From an uncultured Clostridia bacterium (GTDB taxonomy: Bacteria; Bacillota; Clostridia; Oscillospirales; Ruminococcaceae), in assembly GCA_947584375.1 (NCBI GenBank), contig CANPWL010000006.1, forward strand, positions 33,505 through 97,504: a DNA stretch of 64,000 nucleotides. Reading direction: 5' to 3'. A program made the position numbers and the translations under genes. How positions within the stretch are numbered: the stretch's first letter is position 1; each line of letters starts with the position of its first letter. The notes under the pieces are model-generated. The model searched no databases. It worked only from the letters and a program-made list of their open reading frames with translations, and had not been told where the DNA came from. Shown here one piece after another: positions 1-7,861 of this stretch.

Positions 1-1
1 C

Positions 2-355
2 GGAACATGGGAAGATGAAGAGGATGAAAAGGTAGCTTTATTTACCGAAGATGGAGTTTATTTTATGTGTTCAACTAATCCTGAATTCTATTATAGTTAT
101 TATATTGCTGATTATACATATGAAGATGGAGAATTAACTTTTGATGACTATGAGTATGAAAATGGCTATGAAGTTAGATGGGTTTTTTGGAATGTAGAAG
201 AAAGTTTAGATTATTTATTTGGAAATGGCGATTGTGCTTTGATTGATGGTTATTTTTATGTATATTTGGGTGGCAATATACATAAATTCTCAAAAGTCAG
301 TGATAATGTTGATTACAATAAAGATATATATGATAATTTTAAAATATATAGATAA
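2..355 (+). CDS. C-terminal part of an unknown protein (cut by window edge)
   Basis: The frame is open from base 2, so the true start lies to the left of the window; an internal Met at 65 has no ribosome site. The visible part is rich in Tyr, Asp and Glu (repeated acidic/aromatic stretches such as YTYEDGELTFDDYEYENG) and ends with IYR. No family is recognised. The composition resembles secreted or beta-rich KWG/WG-type repeat proteins, but that is only an impression. No membrane segment is seen in the visible portion. Confidence 0.55.
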   Translation, partial: GTWEDEEDEKVALFTEDGVYFMCSTNPEFYYSYYIADYTYEDGELTFDDYEYENGYEVRWVFWNVEESLDYLFGNGDCALIDGYFYVYLGGNIHKFSKVSDNVDYNKDIYDNFKIYR

Positions 356-429
356 TTAAACATAGCTTTAAAAATCAACAATAATTACATACTGTCAAAT
401 GTTATAATAACTTTAAGGAGGAGTTTTTA

Positions 430-978
430 ATGAGTAAATTTAATCCAAAAAGAATAATATCGGGGATACCATCATTAGTATCGTTGATTATTATTTTATT
501 CTGTCCGATTATCTCAATTGATTCTTGGGGAGGTGTTGATAATTATAATTTCATTTCTTTTCTTGGCAAAGGCGGCGAGAATGAGAGTACAACTGCAATT
601 GCAATAGTTTTTTCTGTCATTTTTTCGTTGATTGCTGTTATAGTGACTATGTTTGGTAGAGAAAAAAGATCAAAGACAGCAGCAATTATTTTAAATATTA
701 TAGGATTAATTCCAGTTATGTGTTTGATTATTTTATTATCAGCGAATAGTAATTCAGACATGATTGGCGTAGGAATGTACTTATATGTTTTTTTCAATAT
801 CATTGCTGTTATAGTATTAGGTATCTCAGATATGATTTTTAATAGTAAATCTAAAAATAGCACTATGACAAACATCGAAACTTTGAAAAGATACAAAGAA
901 TTATTTGACTCTGGAGCAATTACAAAAGAAGAATATGAAAATCAAAAAGCAAATTTATTAAAAAATATAAATGATTAG
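430..978 (+). CDS. Membrane protein with C-terminal SHOCT motif
   Basis: A 182-residue protein with about four hydrophobic segments (roughly residues 12-30, 55-75, 85-105 and 115-135). It ends in a short SHOCT-type helical hairpin (LKRYKELFDSGAITKEEYENQK), which commonly closes small membrane proteins in Firmicutes and may be an oligomerisation motif. A strong ribosome site (AAGGAGG) lies 8-9 bases before the ATG. A terminator follows at 1003, so it looks like a single-gene unit or the end of one. Biochemical role is unknown. Confidence 0.8.
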   Translation: MSKFNPKRIISGIPSLVSLIIILFCPIISIDSWGGVDNYNFISFLGKGGENESTTAIAIVFSVIFSLIAVIVTMFGREKRSKTAAIILNIIGLIPVMCLIILLSANSNSDMIGVGMYLYVFFNIIAVIVLGISDMIFNSKSKNSTMTNIETLKRYKELFDSGAITKEEYENQKANLLKNIND

Positions 979-1002
979 ATAAACATTATATTACTTTAAA
1001 AC

Positions 1003-1039
1003 GAGTGCCGAGAAACTCTCAGCGCTTGTTTTCTTTTTT
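1003..1039 (+). terminator. Rho-independent terminator after the SHOCT gene
   Basis: An imperfect 10-bp stem (GAGTGCCGAG at 1003-1012 with CTCAGCGCTT at 1018-1027, one mismatch and G-U pairs) is followed by a T-rich run to 1039. Confidence 0.75.
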
Positions 1040-1148
1040 GACTAAGTCCAAACATATTATAAAAATATCCAATTAAGGTATTTCTTTTTTTCTTGTTTTA
1101 TGTTATACTTAATTATAAATATAAAAATAATACTGCGGAGGTTTAATA

Positions 1149-1418
1149 ATGAGAGCAATAGTTACCGTAATAGGAAAAGACGATGTAGGTATTTTGGCTA
1201 AGGTTTCGTCTGTTTGTTCTGAATACAAAGCAAATGTTATAGAGGTTACTCAGTCTGTATTGCAGGATATGTTTGCTATGATCATGCTTGTCGATATTTC
1301 AAAGCTTAGTATTCCTTTTGCAGAGTTAAGCGATAAAATGTCCGAGCTTGGAAAAGAACTAGGTCTTTCTATAACTGCTATGCACGAGGACGTTTTTAAC
1401 TGTATGCACCATATTTAA
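1149..1418 (+). CDS. ACT domain protein (UPF0237 family)
   Basis: An 89-residue stand-alone ACT domain with the UPF0237 opening MRAIVTVIGKDDVGILAKVS, in which the GKDD-GI turn is the usual small-ligand (amino acid) binding edge. ACT domains sense amino acids and dimerise through their sheets. The gene sits just before a UPF0210/DUF711 gene, a pairing known across Firmicutes and archaea, so the two products probably act together. The ribosome site GCGGAGG is well placed. The 124-base gap to the next gene contains a possible structured RNA. Confidence 0.9.
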   Translation: MRAIVTVIGKDDVGILAKVSSVCSEYKANVIEVTQSVLQDMFAMIMLVDISKLSIPFAELSDKMSELGKELGLSITAMHEDVFNCMHHI

Positions 1419-1503
1419 TTGACCGGTGAGCCACCGGTGGCTCTGCTGCCTTTGGAGAATTTGTACAATGTGATAACTTTGTACAACGGCAGGTCTATCA
1501 ATT
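1417..1503 (+). promoter_or_regulatory. Possible structured RNA element between the ACT and DUF711 genes
   Basis: Three helices can be drawn by eye. An outer stem pairs AATTGACC (1417-1424) with GGTC..TCAATT (1492-1503). Hairpin two is a perfect 16-bp palindrome, GAGCCACCGGTGGCTC (1428-1443). Hairpin three pairs CTGCC (1446-1450) with GGCAG (1488-1492) and encloses two TTGTACAA octamers (1461-1468 and 1479-1486) that can pair with each other. The element starts at the ACT stop codon and ends about 40 bases before the DUF711 start. It matches no riboswitch class I know. The octamers could instead be DNA operator half-sites. Confidence 0.45.
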
Positions 1504-1542
1504 GATAAATAATAATTGACAATGGATATTGGAGGTTGAGTA

Positions 1543-2898
1543 ATGCTTAACGCATATGATATACTTGAAACTATTCGTATGATTCAGGACGAATGTCTTG
1601 ATATTCGTACAATAACAATGGGAATTTCTCTGCTTGACTGCATAGACAATGACATAGACAAGGCTTGCAAAAAGGTCTATGAAAAGATAACAAGATGCGC
1701 TAAAGATTTAGTCAAAACCGCAGATGAAATTTCAAAGGAATTTGGCGTGCCTATTATAAATAAGAGAATTTCAGTAACTCCTATTGCAATAGTATCAGCT
1801 GCCTGCAAATGTTCGCCCGTACCGTTTGCGTTAGCTATGGATAAAGCGGCACAAGCTGTCGGGGTCGATTTGATAGGAGGGTATTCTGCACTTGTTCAAA
1901 AGGGCTTTTCGGCAGGTGATATTGAGCTTATAAATTCTATTCCAGAGGCGTTGAAGTCTACCGAAAAGGTTTGCTCTTCTGTAAATATAGGTTCTACAAA
2001 GACGGGTATAAATCTCGATGCGTGTAAGCTGATGGGCGGTATTGTAAAACAATGTGCGGAAGAAACTGTCGATAAAAACTGCTTTGGTGCGGCAAAGCTT
2101 GTCGTGTTCTGCAATGCTGTTGAGGATAACCCGTTTATGGCAGGAGCTTTTCACGGCGTCGGCGAGCCTGATTGTATGATAAATGTCGGCGTATCAGGAC
2201 CCGGAGTTGTACGTTCTGCCCTTTCAAAATACCCAGATGCAAATATAACAGAGATTTCGGATATAATAAAAAAGACGTCTTATAAAATAACAAGAATGGG
2301 ACAGCTTGTGGGCGTTACCGCCTCAAAGCGTCTTGACGTTCCGTTCGGAATAGTTGATTTGTCGCTTGCACCTACTCCTGCTGTCGGCGACAGTGTTGCA
2401 CACATTCTTGAAGAAATCGGACTGGAACAGTGCGGTACTCACGGTACGACTGCTACTCTGGCTCTTTTAAATGACGCTGTTAAAAAGGGCGGCGTAATGG
2501 CTTGCTCAAGAATAGGAGGACTTTCAGGTGCATTTATTCCGGTATCTGAAGATTCAGGTATGATAGCGGCAGCAGAAAGCGGAGTTTTAACCATCGAAAA
2601 ACTTGAAGCTATGACGGCAGTCTGCTCTGTGGGACTTGATATGATAGTTGTACCGGGAGATACAACACCTGATACAATAGCGGCAATTATTGCAGATGAA
2701 GCAGCGATCGGTATGGTAAACACAAAGACTACTGCGGTAAGAATAATTCCCGCTATTGGCAAAGAAGTTGGAGATGAGCTTGACTGGGGCGGACTTTTCG
2801 GTCATGCACCCGTGATGCCTCTTAAAAAGGAGTCTGCGTCAAGATTTATTAACAGAGGCGGTCAGATCCCTGCACCTCTTCATTCTTTGAAGAATTGA
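1543..2898 (+). CDS. PFL-like family protein (UPF0210 / DUF711)
   Basis: A 451-residue protein that matches the full-length UPF0210 (DUF711) family, structurally related to pyruvate formate-lyase-type barrels but of unestablished reaction. Family hallmarks seen are LDCIDND near residue 30, the Gly-rich [19 protein letters not shown] stretch near 210, [20 protein letters not shown] near 300, and the end [13 protein letters not shown]. The ribosome site TTGGAGG lies 9 bases before the ATG. It is paired with the upstream ACT gene, whose domain may regulate it allosterically; that is an inference from context. Confidence 0.9.
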   Translation: MLNAYDILETIRMIQDECLDIRTITMGISLLDCIDNDIDKACKKVYEKITRCAKDLVKTADEISKEFGVPIINKRISVTPIAIVSAACKCSPVPFALAMDKAAQAVGVDLIGGYSALVQKGFSAGDIELINSIPEALKSTEKVCSSVNIGSTKTGINLDACKLMGGIVKQCAEETVDKNCFGAAKLVVFCNAVEDNPFMAGAFHGVGEPDCMINVGVSGPGVVRSALSKYPDANITEISDIIKKTSYKITRMGQLVGVTASKRLDVPFGIVDLSLAPTPAVGDSVAHILEEIGLEQCGTHGTTATLALLNDAVKKGGVMACSRIGGLSGAFIPVSEDSGMIAAAESGVLTIEKLEAMTAVCSVGLDMIVVPGDTTPDTIAAIIADEAAIGMVNTKTTAVRIIPAIGKEVGDELDWGGLFGHAPVMPLKKESASRFINRGGQIPAPLHSLKN

Positions 2899-2964
2899 TC
2901 ACACTCACAGCAATGAGCGTTAATAATAATTTCTACATTTTCAGAAAGGAAGACAGTTACAGCT

Positions 2965-3885
2965 ATGAAAAAGGCATCCATATTAGCAATTATAACAGGT
3001 ATTTTTATTTGTACAAATATGCTTAGTGCATGTACAGAAACTAATAAATTAAAGTCATCATCTTCTGTTGATGACAGTGCGACTATTTCAAAGGATTCAA
3101 CAAAAATAACCGAGCTCTCTGTTTTTGATGAAAAAACAAATTATATCGATAATGTAGAAAATATCATCTCCAAGGGACAATATACTGTTAAGGGAAGTCT
3201 TAAATCAAGTACGATGGGACTTATAACCGAAAGTCCTATAACGATTTCAGTTAAAAACGAAAATAATTACTACTACTCTGTTAAAACTGTATCTGCATAT
3301 CAAGAATATCTTGTCTCAGACGGAATTTCATATATATTAAATACAAATGATAAACTCTATGCCGTTTCTAAAGAAAAGACTGCAAAAAGCATTAAATCTA
3401 CAATAGACACTTATTTTCCGTCAAAAGAAACATTAAATTACAAGGACACTTACAGCGTAAGCTATAAAAATCAAAAATACATCCGAGAAAGATACGAAGT
3501 GAACGGAACAAACGGCTCAAATCAGATTGTGTCCTACTTTTTCATAAATGATGAGCTTAAAATGATTCAATATGTCAATCAGGTAATGGAAATGAAAATT
3601 GATTCATATTTGAACATTGATGATATTTCTGATAAGAGCAGCAACAATTATTACAGCAAAACTAAAAATTATGAAAAGGTTTCCGAAGACGCACTTAAAA
3701 ACTCTTTGAATAATTCCGATTCATCGGATGAATATATTTTAGGGCTTCTTGACTCAATGGGAATTACAGATGAAGATTTGCTCAAAATGGGCTATACTAA
3801 AGAGGATATATTGAATATGAATGACAATCAGCTGAGCATATTCCTTGCAGGTCTTTACGGAGAAGATGTATCACAAAACGAATAA
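2965..3885 (+). CDS. Secreted lipoprotein of unknown function
   Basis: A 306-residue protein with a lipoprotein signal: MKK start, hydrophobic core, then LSAC lipobox with the lipidated Cys near residue 23, followed by a Ser/Thr-rich linker. The body is rich in Lys, Asn, Tyr and Ser, typical of exported proteins of this group. The C-terminal 50 residues (SDEYILGLLDSMGITDEDLLKMGYTKEDILNM) read as helical repeats. No enzyme motif is seen. A strong terminator closes the gene at 3902. Confidence 0.75.
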   Translation: MKKASILAIITGIFICTNMLSACTETNKLKSSSSVDDSATISKDSTKITELSVFDEKTNYIDNVENIISKGQYTVKGSLKSSTMGLITESPITISVKNENNYYYSVKTVSAYQEYLVSDGISYILNTNDKLYAVSKEKTAKSIKSTIDTYFPSKETLNYKDTYSVSYKNQKYIRERYEVNGTNGSNQIVSYFFINDELKMIQYVNQVMEMKIDSYLNIDDISDKSSNNYYSKTKNYEKVSEDALKNSLNNSDSSDEYILGLLDSMGITDEDLLKMGYTKEDILNMNDNQLSIFLAGLYGEDVSQNE

Positions 3886-3901
3886 AATTATAAATAATAA
3901 T

Positions 3902-3940
3902 GGACCGTTTAAGTATTTATAAGCTTAAACGGTCCTTTTT
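3902..3940 (+). terminator. Rho-independent terminator after the lipoprotein gene
   Basis: A perfect 12-bp stem, GGACCGTTTAAG (3902-3913) with CTTAAACGGTCC (3924-3935), followed by five T. Confidence 0.9.
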
Positions 3941-3989
3941 GCATATATAAAATTACATCCTGCAAGTTTACAGGATGCAACAATGATTC

Positions 3990-4523
3990 TTATTTTAAAA
4001 TCCTTATTTTTCCTATAAGCGGAAGTTCTTTTGCTTTTCCCTGAGCAGCATTCACAATACCTATAATTCCTATAACCAAAATTAGTATCGCAACTATCCC
4101 TGTTATTACTGAGAAAATCTTTCCAAGCGGATCTGCAATAGCATACGAAACGATTCTTAAAATTGACACAACAATATTAACCGCAATACTTGAAATTATA
4201 AATACTAATCCCTGATTTGAATGAAATCTGGCAAACTTTGAATTAGGAGCCGCCAAAATAGGAATTAAAATCAAAATCCCCAAATAAGCCAAAACTGCAA
4301 ATGCTTTATTGTTATCTATATCTGTCTTATCATAGTCAGATGTATAATCAGATGTATTGTTAAAGCCGGCAATTTTAGCGCCTAAGTCTTCAACCGAATC
4401 AGAAATATTTTTTGCAGTATTATTTGTATTCTTAGTATCTCCGCCGTTTACAGAAGCACCGCATTTATCACAAAATTTACTTCCGTCGGTAATTTGATTT
4501 CCGCATTTTGAACAAAAAGCCAT
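3990..4523 (-). CDS. Zinc-ribbon membrane protein (DUF4870-like)
   Basis: A 177-residue protein that begins with a double Cys-x2-Cys zinc ribbon (FCSKCGNQITDGSKFCDKCG, residues 3-22), then a polar linker of about 45 residues, then three to four membrane segments from about residue 73 on. The membrane part, with the KFARFHSNQGL motif between segments 1 and 2, resembles the DUF4870 family. The ribosome site (AGGAGG, read leftwards) is clear. It is convergent with the lipoprotein gene. Role unknown. Confidence 0.8.
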   Translation of the reverse strand: MAFCSKCGNQITDGSKFCDKCGASVNGGDTKNTNNTAKNISDSVEDLGAKIAGFNNTSDYTSDYDKTDIDNNKAFAVLAYLGILILIPILAAPNSKFARFHSNQGLVFIISSIAVNIVVSILRIVSYAIADPLGKIFSVITGIVAILILVIGIIGIVNAAQGKAKELPLIGKIRILK

Positions 4524-4809
4524 ATACTATTCCTCCTAATTTACTTTTATATTAAAATTATATCATACAAAATAATATAAGTCAATTTTTTGTTTTCAAA
4601 AACCCGGTTATTAAAAGCCTTAAGTAATAACATAATTTATTAGCTGACGCATATATATACATATATAATCGATTTTATGCCCGACTGTAATGCTTTTGCA
4701 ATCTCACACAATATACTTCAATTTAGTACAATACTATTTACAATATAAGTTGCAGGTATTTTCCCTGTTTTTAAATAATGGCAATACCATATTAAGGAGA
4801 AAATTAACT

Positions 4810-5445
4810 ATGGAAAACAACACTTACCCTTTCGTAAACACACCGCTGCCATATGAGTACAATGCTCTTGAACCGTTTATTGATGAGAAAACAATGAAAC
4901 TGCATCACGATAAACATTTGCAAACTTATATTGACAACCTTAATTCTGTTATGGAAAAATACCCAGGGTTGCAAAAGCTTTCCCTTGAGATGCTTATAAG
5001 AGCTTCCCGCAGGCTTCCGGTACAGATTCAGTCAACTGTGAGCAACAACGCCGGCGGGGTTTTTAATCATCGATTCTTTTTTAACGGACTTACCAACCCG
5101 GCGTCAAAAGAACCACACGGCAAGCTTTCTATATCTATTAATCGTTTTTTCAGCGATTATGAATGTTTTGCTTCTGAATTTAAAAAGGCTGCGCTGTCAG
5201 TATTCGGTTCAGGATACGCTTGGCTTGTTTACGGTAATAACCGATTGAAAATCGTTACCACTCCAAACCAAAACAGTCCGATTGAACAAGGCTTATGCCC
5301 TATTTTATGCATTGACGTATGGGAACACGCATATTATCTTAAGCATTATAATGTCCGCTCAGAATATATTGAAGATTGGTTTAACATTATCAATTGGGAA
5401 GAAGCCGAACAGAACTTCTTAAACTGTATAAATCATCGTAAATAA
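4810..5445 (+). CDS. Superoxide dismutase, Fe/Mn type
   Basis: The enzyme dismutates superoxide. From the ATG at 4810, preceded by AAGGAGA 9 bases upstream, it is 211 residues; an in-frame Met at 4690 would add 40 residues with no ribosome site and is rejected. The four metal ligands can be placed: first His of LHHDKH, His of FNHRFFF, and Asp and His of DVWEHAYY. Unusual points are the Leu that replaces the second His of the usual KHHQTY motif and Phe for the usual aromatic Trp/Tyr after the NH motif. This suggests a divergent branch. It is followed by its own terminator. Confidence 0.88.
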   Translation: MENNTYPFVNTPLPYEYNALEPFIDEKTMKLHHDKHLQTYIDNLNSVMEKYPGLQKLSLEMLIRASRRLPVQIQSTVSNNAGGVFNHRFFFNGLTNPASKEPHGKLSISINRFFSDYECFASEFKKAALSVFGSGYAWLVYGNNRLKIVTTPNQNSPIEQGLCPILCIDVWEHAYYLKHYNVRSEYIEDWFNIINWEEAEQNFLNCINHRK

Positions 5446-5498
5446 CGACGCTGTTATTAAAACTCAAAACTGTTTTTTAACAACCTAAACTGCTTTAA

Positions 5499-5535
5499 AA
5501 GCTCCGCAAAAACAAAAACTTAGCGGGGCTTTATT
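5499..5535 (+). terminator. Terminator after superoxide dismutase gene
   Basis: An 8-9-bp stem (AAGCTCCGC at 5499-5507 with GCGGGGCTT at 5523-5531, one G-T pair) and a short T run follow the SOD gene. The rest of the 400-base gap up to 5847 is very AT-rich and holds a promoter at 5588 but no gene that I can support. Confidence 0.7.
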
Positions 5536-5587
5536 TCGGTAAAAATTTATTAATCAGTTTAACTTATAACGCTAAATTAATCACTGC

Positions 5588-5616
5588 TTGACAGTATTAA
5601 AAATCTATGATAAACT
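5588..5616 (+). promoter_or_regulatory. Sigma-A type promoter for the phosphorelay genes
   Basis: TTGACA (5588-5593), a 17-base spacer, then TAAACT (5611-5616). The first coding base is about 230 bases further on, giving a long AT-rich leader in which no recognisable riboswitch is seen. Confidence 0.5.
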
Positions 5617-5846
5617 ATTTTGGGGTTTTATATATTTCTTAGATAAGCAATATATTTTTTACGCTTAAATAAATAGAAATTCAATAAAAAACATACACAA
5701 AATGTATTAAAGAAAAATAAATTCTCTATTATATTTCTAAGTTCAATATTAAAAATTATTATTACTTTACTATAAATAATATCCATAAATATCAGAAATC
5801 AGCTTTGACATTTACTTCTTCTATGATCAATGAAAAATAAAAGGAG

Positions 5847-7388
5847 ATGGTTTTTATCAATAATAGTAAAAAAAGTAATAAAATACTTATTGTAGACGAC
5901 TCTGAAATGAATCGTGCTATTTTATCAGAAATGCTTGACAACGAATACGAAATTATAGAAGCCGCAGACGGTGGACAAGCGATAGCTATTCTCCAAAAAA
6001 GCAGCGTTGAAATATCTTTAGTACTGTTAGACATTGTAATGCCCGTTATGGACGGTTTTGAGGTTTTGGCAATAATGAATAAAAAGCGCTGGATACAGGA
6101 TATACCGGTAATTATGATTTCGGCTGAAACTGCTCCGTCTTATATAGATCGTGCATACGATTTGGGAGTTACTGACTTTATCAGCAGACCGTTTGACTCT
6201 TTGGTTGTCCGTAGGCGTGTTGTCAATACGATTATGCTATATTCCAAACAAAAAAAGCTTGCAGGACTGGTAGCTGACCAGATTTATGAAAAAGAAAAAA
6301 ACAACAGCTTAATGATAAATATTCTAAGTCATATTGTTGAATTTAGGAACGGCGAAAGCGGTCTTCACATTCTTCATGTTCAGACCTTTACAGACATCCT
6401 TCTTAAATGTCTTGTTAAGAAAACTGACAAGTACAATTTGTCAGCCTCTGATATTTCACTTATAAGCAATGCGTCTGCACTGCATGATATAGGCAAAATA
6501 TCAATTCCGGAAGAAATACTTAACAAGCCCGGCAGGCTTACAAGTGAAGAGTTTGAAGTTATGAAAACGCACTCTTTAGTAGGAGCTTCTATGCTTGATG
6601 AACTTCCTTTTTATAAAGATGAACCTTTAGTTAAGGTCGCATACGAAATTTGCCGTTGGCATCACGAGCGTTATGACGGACGAGGTTATCCTGACGGACT
6701 TAAGGGAGACGAAATTCCTATTTCTGCTCAGATAGTTGCCTTGGCTGATGTTTATGACGCACTGACGAGTGAACGTGTATATAAAAAAGCATTTCCGCAT
6801 GAAACTGCAATGAATATGATTTTAAACGGGGAATGCGGTACATTCAATCCGCTTCTTCTTGATTGCTTAAAGGATTCTGCTGAAAACATTATAACTGAGC
6901 TTAAAGAAAATTCAATCAGTAATCATAATGAAAAAGAGATGAAAAATATTGCAAATGAATTACTGCGTCACGATGAACTTTCAGCTTCTGAACGCACTTT
7001 AAGGCAATTAGAACAGGAACAGATAAAATACGAATTTTTCACAAATGTTTCTGATGAGATCTGGTTTGAATTTACAAGCGACCCGCCAATGCTGACCTTA
7101 TCAGATTTGGGCAGCAAAAAGCTTGGTCTTAATAAGGTCACAATAAATCCATACCAAAATAATCAAATTAATTCTATGTTTGATATAAGCACTCTTCAAG
7201 GATTTGTAAATACATTTCAGAACACTACTTTTGAAAATCCAATTGTGAATTTCAATTTCAGGGTTTTGATCGACGGTAAATACAAATACTGCAAAGCTAT
7301 CGGACGTTCGATGTGGACTTCAGACAATTCTCCTGAATATATAGGTGCTATCGGCAAAATCACTGATATCACTGATGAAAATGTCTAA
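5847..7388 (+). CDS. Response regulator with HD-GYP domain and C-terminal PAS-like region
   Basis: A 513-residue regulator. Residues 12-130 form a receiver with phosphoacceptor Asp62 (LLDIVMP). Residues 155-355 form an HD-GYP domain with HD at 213-214 (LHDIGK), the HHERYDGRGYPDGL motif at 272-285 and LADVYDALTS. HD-GYP enzymes hydrolyse cyclic di-GMP, so phosphorylation probably tunes that activity. Residues 390-510 look PAS-like. The start is odd: the ribosome site AAGGAG (5841-5846) directly abuts the ATG at 5847, so translation may begin at a non-AUG codon near 5856. An HPt gene and a hybrid kinase follow, and a c-di-GMP riboswitch lies 6 kb downstream. Confidence 0.9.
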   Translation: MVFINNSKKSNKILIVDDSEMNRAILSEMLDNEYEIIEAADGGQAIAILQKSSVEISLVLLDIVMPVMDGFEVLAIMNKKRWIQDIPVIMISAETAPSYIDRAYDLGVTDFISRPFDSLVVRRRVVNTIMLYSKQKKLAGLVADQIYEKEKNNSLMINILSHIVEFRNGESGLHILHVQTFTDILLKCLVKKTDKYNLSASDISLISNASALHDIGKISIPEEILNKPGRLTSEEFEVMKTHSLVGASMLDELPFYKDEPLVKVAYEICRWHHERYDGRGYPDGLKGDEIPISAQIVALADVYDALTSERVYKKAFPHETAMNMILNGECGTFNPLLLDCLKDSAENIITELKENSISNHNEKEMKNIANELLRHDELSASERTLRQLEQEQIKYEFFTNVSDEIWFEFTSDPPMLTLSDLGSKKLGLNKVTINPYQNNQINSMFDISTLQGFVNTFQNTTFENPIVNFNFRVLIDGKYKYCKAIGRSMWTSDNSPEYIGAIGKITDITDENV

Positions 7389-7435
7389 TTTACCGGTAAT
7401 TATAAACTATGAATTAACTAAGGAGTTGATACAAT

Positions 7436-7795
7436 ATGACATTAACGGAATGCTATACGCTTCTTGAAGGTAACTACGACGATGTAGTTGCACGATTAAA
7501 CAGTGAAAATCTTGTTAAAAAATTTGTATATAAATTTTTAGAAGATTCCAGCTATGAAACTCTTATCAATTCTCTTGAAGCAGGAGATTACAAAGAAGCA
7601 TTCAGAGCTGCTCATACAATAAAAGGCATTTGCCAGAATCTAAGCTTTACTAAACTGTTTAAGTCAAGCAATAACCTGACAGAGGCATTAAGGACAGAGG
7701 AAAAGTGTGATGTAACAGAACTTTTAAATCAGGTTAAATGCGATTATGAGCAAACCTATTCGGCAATTAAAGCGCTTAAGGAAGAGGACGTATAA
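7436..7795 (+). CDS. HPt (histidine phosphotransfer) domain protein
   Basis: A 119-residue protein that is essentially one HPt four-helix domain. The phosphorylated His is His60 in the AAHTIKG motif. Such proteins relay phosphate between receiver domains. It lies between a receiver/HD-GYP protein and a hybrid kinase with two receivers, so it is the natural shuttle between them. The ribosome site AAGGAG is 8 bases upstream of the ATG. Confidence 0.9.
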   Translation: MTLTECYTLLEGNYDDVVARLNSENLVKKFVYKFLEDSSYETLINSLEAGDYKEAFRAAHTIKGICQNLSFTKLFKSSNNLTEALRTEEKCDVTELLNQVKCDYEQTYSAIKALKEEDV

Positions 7796-7861
7796 ATATT
7801 TAAAAATTAAAACAACTACGTTTAACTATTTTAAATTAAACTGAATTAAGGATGAATTCAA

